The position numbers were made by a program, and so were the translations under genes. This document shows positions 60,348 through 62,120 of a stretch of 62,120 nt of DNA, piece after piece. The stretch covers positions 1 through 62,120 of the forward strand of contig JAUSAU010000110.1 in NCBI GenBank assembly GCA_030652345.1, in the 5' to 3' direction. The DNA is from Coriobacteriia bacterium. GTDB taxonomy: Bacteria; Actinomycetota; Coriobacteriia; Anaerosomatales; PALSA-660. Within the stretch, counting starts at the first letter, position 1. Every line of letters starts with the position of its first letter. The notes below the pieces were generated by a model. That model worked only from the letters and a program-made list of their open reading frames with translations, was not told where the DNA came from and made no database searches.

Positions 60348-60670
60348 GCGGCCGCGTCGCCATCGTCGGCGACCCCGTCTCGGTGGCCGGGTTCCGGCCG
60401 CTCGGGTTCACGGCGTTCTCCGTCGAGGATCCGGTCGCGGCTCGCGATCTGTGGCCGGAACTGTCCGGCGGCGAGTACGGCGTCGTCTTCGTCACGGAGG
60501 CGGTGTGGGCGTCGATCGCGGACCTCGCGGCCGAGATCGCCGACAGCCCCGTGCCTGCTGTGACCGTCATCCCCGGCGCCGGCAGCCCCGGCGGGGTGGG
60601 GCGCGAGAAGCTCGAACTCGCTATCGTGCGTGCACTCGGCACCTCGGTGCCGTTCGGAAATGAGGAGTAG
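60344..60670 (+). CDS. ntpF: V-type ATPase subunit F
   Basis: A 108-residue shaft subunit with a Rossmann-like fold: VAIVGDPVSVAGFRPLGF, EYGVVFVTEAVWASI and TVIPGAGSPGG. It binds subunit D and helps regulate rotation. GTG 60344 overlaps the subunit C stop by 4 bp; its own stop is directly followed by the subunit A start. Length and motifs are normal for the family. Confidence 0.93.
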   Translation: MSGRVAIVGDPVSVAGFRPLGFTAFSVEDPVAARDLWPELSGGEYGVVFVTEAVWASIADLAAEIADSPVPAVTVIPGAGSPGGVGREKLELAIVRALGTSVPFGNEE

Positions 60671-62120
60671 ATGGAGCAGGGCGTCATAGTCAAGGTCGCC
60701 GGGCCGCTCGTCGTGGCCGAGGGACTGACCCGGGCCCGGATGTACGACCTGGTGAAGGTCGGCGCGCAGGGCCTGATGGGCGAGATCATCGAGATGCGCG
60801 GCAACCGCGCGTCCATCCAGGTGTACGAGGAGACCGAGGGCCTCGGCCCCGGCGACCCCGTCGCCGCCACCGGTGCGCCGCTCTCAGTGGAGCTCGGCCC
60901 CGGGCTGCTCGAGGCCGTCTACGACGGCGTCCAGCGCCCGCTCGACGAGCTCGAGCGGGTGGCCGGCGCGTTCCTCGCGCGCGGGATCTCGGCGCCCGCG
61001 CTCGACCGTGACAAGCGGTGGGAGTTCACCGCCACGGCGAAGACGGGAGAGCGGGTCGAGGGTGGTCACGTCCTCGGCACCGTGCCGGAGAACGTCGTCA
61101 TCGAGCACCGCGTCATGGTGCCGCCGACCGTCTCGGGCACGCTCGAGTCGCTGAAGTCCGGTACGTACACGGTCACGGACGTGATCGGCGCGGTGAAGAC
61201 CGATGCGGGAGAGGTCGTCGAGCTGCGCCTCATGCAGTCGTGGCCGGTCCGCATGCCGCGGCCGTACGCGAAGAAGACCGCGCCGACAGAGCCGCTCGTG
61301 ACCGGCACGCGCGTCATCGACACGTTCTTCCCGCTCACCAAGGGCGGCACGGCGTGCATCCCGGGGCCGTTCGGCGCCGGCAAGACGGTCACCCAGCACC
61401 AGGTCGCCAAGTGGTCCAACGCGCAGGTCGTCGTCTTCATCGGATGCGGCGAGCGCGGCAACGAGATGACCGACGTGCTCATGGAGTTCCCCGAGCTCAC
61501 CGACCCGTACTCGGGCGAGCCGCTCATGAAGCGTACCGTGCTCGTCGCCAACACCTCGAACATGCCGGTCGCCGCGCGTGAGGCGTCCGTCTACACCGGC
61601 ATCACGATCGCGGAGTACTTCCGCGACATGGGCTACGACGTCGTGCTGCAGGCGGACTCGACGTCGCGCTGGGCCGAGGCGATGCGCGAGATCTCCGGGC
61701 GCCTCGAGGAGATGCCCGGCGAGGAGGGCTTCCCTGCCTACCTCGGCACCAAGCTCGCCGCGTTCTACGAGCGGGCGGGCAAGGTCGCGACGCTCGGCGG
61801 CGAAGAGGGCTCCGTCACGGTCGTCGGGTCGGTCTCGCCCCCGGGCGGCGACCTCTCCGAGCCGGTCGTCCAGAACACGCTTCGCGTCGTGAAGGTCTTC
61901 TGGGCGCTGCAGGACCGCCTCGCCTACGAGCGCCACTTCCCGGCCATCGAGTGGCTCACGTCGTACTCGCTCTACCTGGACCGCGTCGAGCCGTTCTGGA
62001 ACGAGAAGGTGAGCGCCGAGTTCCGCGGCCGCCGCGACGCCTGCATGGCGATCCTCCAGCGCGAGAGCGAGCTCGCCGAGATCGTGCGGCTCGTCGGCCT
62101 CGAGGCGCTCAGTCACGACG
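60671..62120 (+). CDS. ntpA: V-type ATPase catalytic subunit A, 3' truncated by window
   Basis: The first 483 residues of the catalytic subunit; the frame is open to the end of the window. It has [16 protein letters not shown] at the start, the long non-homologous bulge region, Walker [23 protein letters not shown] and the [14 protein letters not shown] segment near Walker B. A and B subunits alternate in the head that hydrolyses or makes ATP. The ATG at 60671 directly follows the subunit F stop and is preceded by GAGGAG. Subunits B and D are expected downstream. Confidence 0.97.
   Translation, partial: MEQGVIVKVAGPLVVAEGLTRARMYDLVKVGAQGLMGEIIEMRGNRASIQVYEETEGLGPGDPVAATGAPLSVELGPGLLEAVYDGVQRPLDELERVAGAFLARGISAPALDRDKRWEFTATAKTGERVEGGHVLGTVPENVVIEHRVMVPPTVSGTLESLKSGTYTVTDVIGAVKTDAGEVVELRLMQSWPVRMPRPYAKKTAPTEPLVTGTRVIDTFFPLTKGGTACIPGPFGAGKTVTQHQVAKWSNAQVVVFIGCGERGNEMTDVLMEFPELTDPYSGEPLMKRTVLVANTSNMPVAAREASVYTGITIAEYFRDMGYDVVLQADSTSRWAEAMREISGRLEEMPGEEGFPAYLGTKLAAFYERAGKVATLGGEEGSVTVVGSVSPPGGDLSEPVVQNTLRVVKVFWALQDRLAYERHFPAIEWLTSYSLYLDRVEPFWNEKVSAEFRGRRDACMAILQRESELAEIVRLVGLEALSHD

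Overview
The window is GC-rich (roughly two thirds G+C), densely packed bacterial DNA. The gene content points to an anaerobic, high-GC Gram-positive bacterium, most likely a member of the Actinomycetota class Coriobacteriia (Anaerosomatales/OPB41-like). The reasons are a four-subunit 2-oxoacid:ferredoxin oxidoreductase, an archaeal-type V/A-ATPase operon, an NfnAB-like flavoprotein pair, and a Bacillus-style block carrying abrB, veg and spoVG in GC-rich codons. The lineage is an inference; no rRNA lies in the window. No CRISPR array, insertion sequence or prophage was seen.

Layout. 1-5.3 kb: end of an acyl-CoA synthetase, a META-domain lipoprotein, a Tat-exported protein and the porGDAB-type operon. 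5.3-10.7 kb: a membrane histidine kinase, TerC, small hypotheticals, a DHFR-like reductase, an AraC/methyltransferase fusion and a DEDDh exonuclease. 10.7-14.7 kb: a TetR regulator with a palindromic operator, followed by an ABC ATPase and an FtsX-type permease. 14.7-20.9 kb: tRNA-Phe and two large PAS histidine kinases around an FKBP lipoprotein; the six-PAS kinase is broken by two single-base frameshifts. 21-27.2 kb: a lipoprotein, a CcsA-type cytochrome c assembly protein, a degenerate HD-GYP protein coupled to a HEAT-repeat partner, and a degenerate ImmA/IrrE protein. 27.3-31.5 kb: ROK kinase, DUF362 ferredoxin protein, a membrane protein and rsmI.

30.6-43.4 kb keeps the gene order of the Bacillus subtilis rsmI-abrB-metS-tatD-yabE-ksgA-veg-ispE-spoVG-glmU-prs-ctc-pth region. 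A few lineage-specific insertions occur: an FMN reductase, a nucleotidyltransferase and tRNA-Gln. 43.5-48.6 kb: a coiled-coil M23 peptidase, an ApbE lipoprotein and the NfnA/NfnB-like pair. 48.8-51.7 kb: a LytTR response regulator whose -10 box sits inside a perfect inverted repeat, followed by three exported beta-rich proteins. 52-55.5 kb: PFL/ACT pair, Nim-like PPOX protein, DUF951 and a membrane-anchored M23-like protein. 55.7-62.1 kb: V-type ATPase operon G/H-I-K-E-C-F-A, running off the end inside subunit A. Its K subunit carries the residues that bind Na+ in Enterococcus NtpK.

Taken together, the window combines energy metabolism (ferredoxin-linked oxidoreductases, transhydrogenase-like proteins, ion-translocating ATPase), an ancestral translation/envelope housekeeping block and an unusually high density of sensory genes. 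The candidates most worth following are the HEAT/degenerate HD-GYP pair, the alternating inverted repeats in the spoVG leader, and the LytTR-linked secreted protein cluster.
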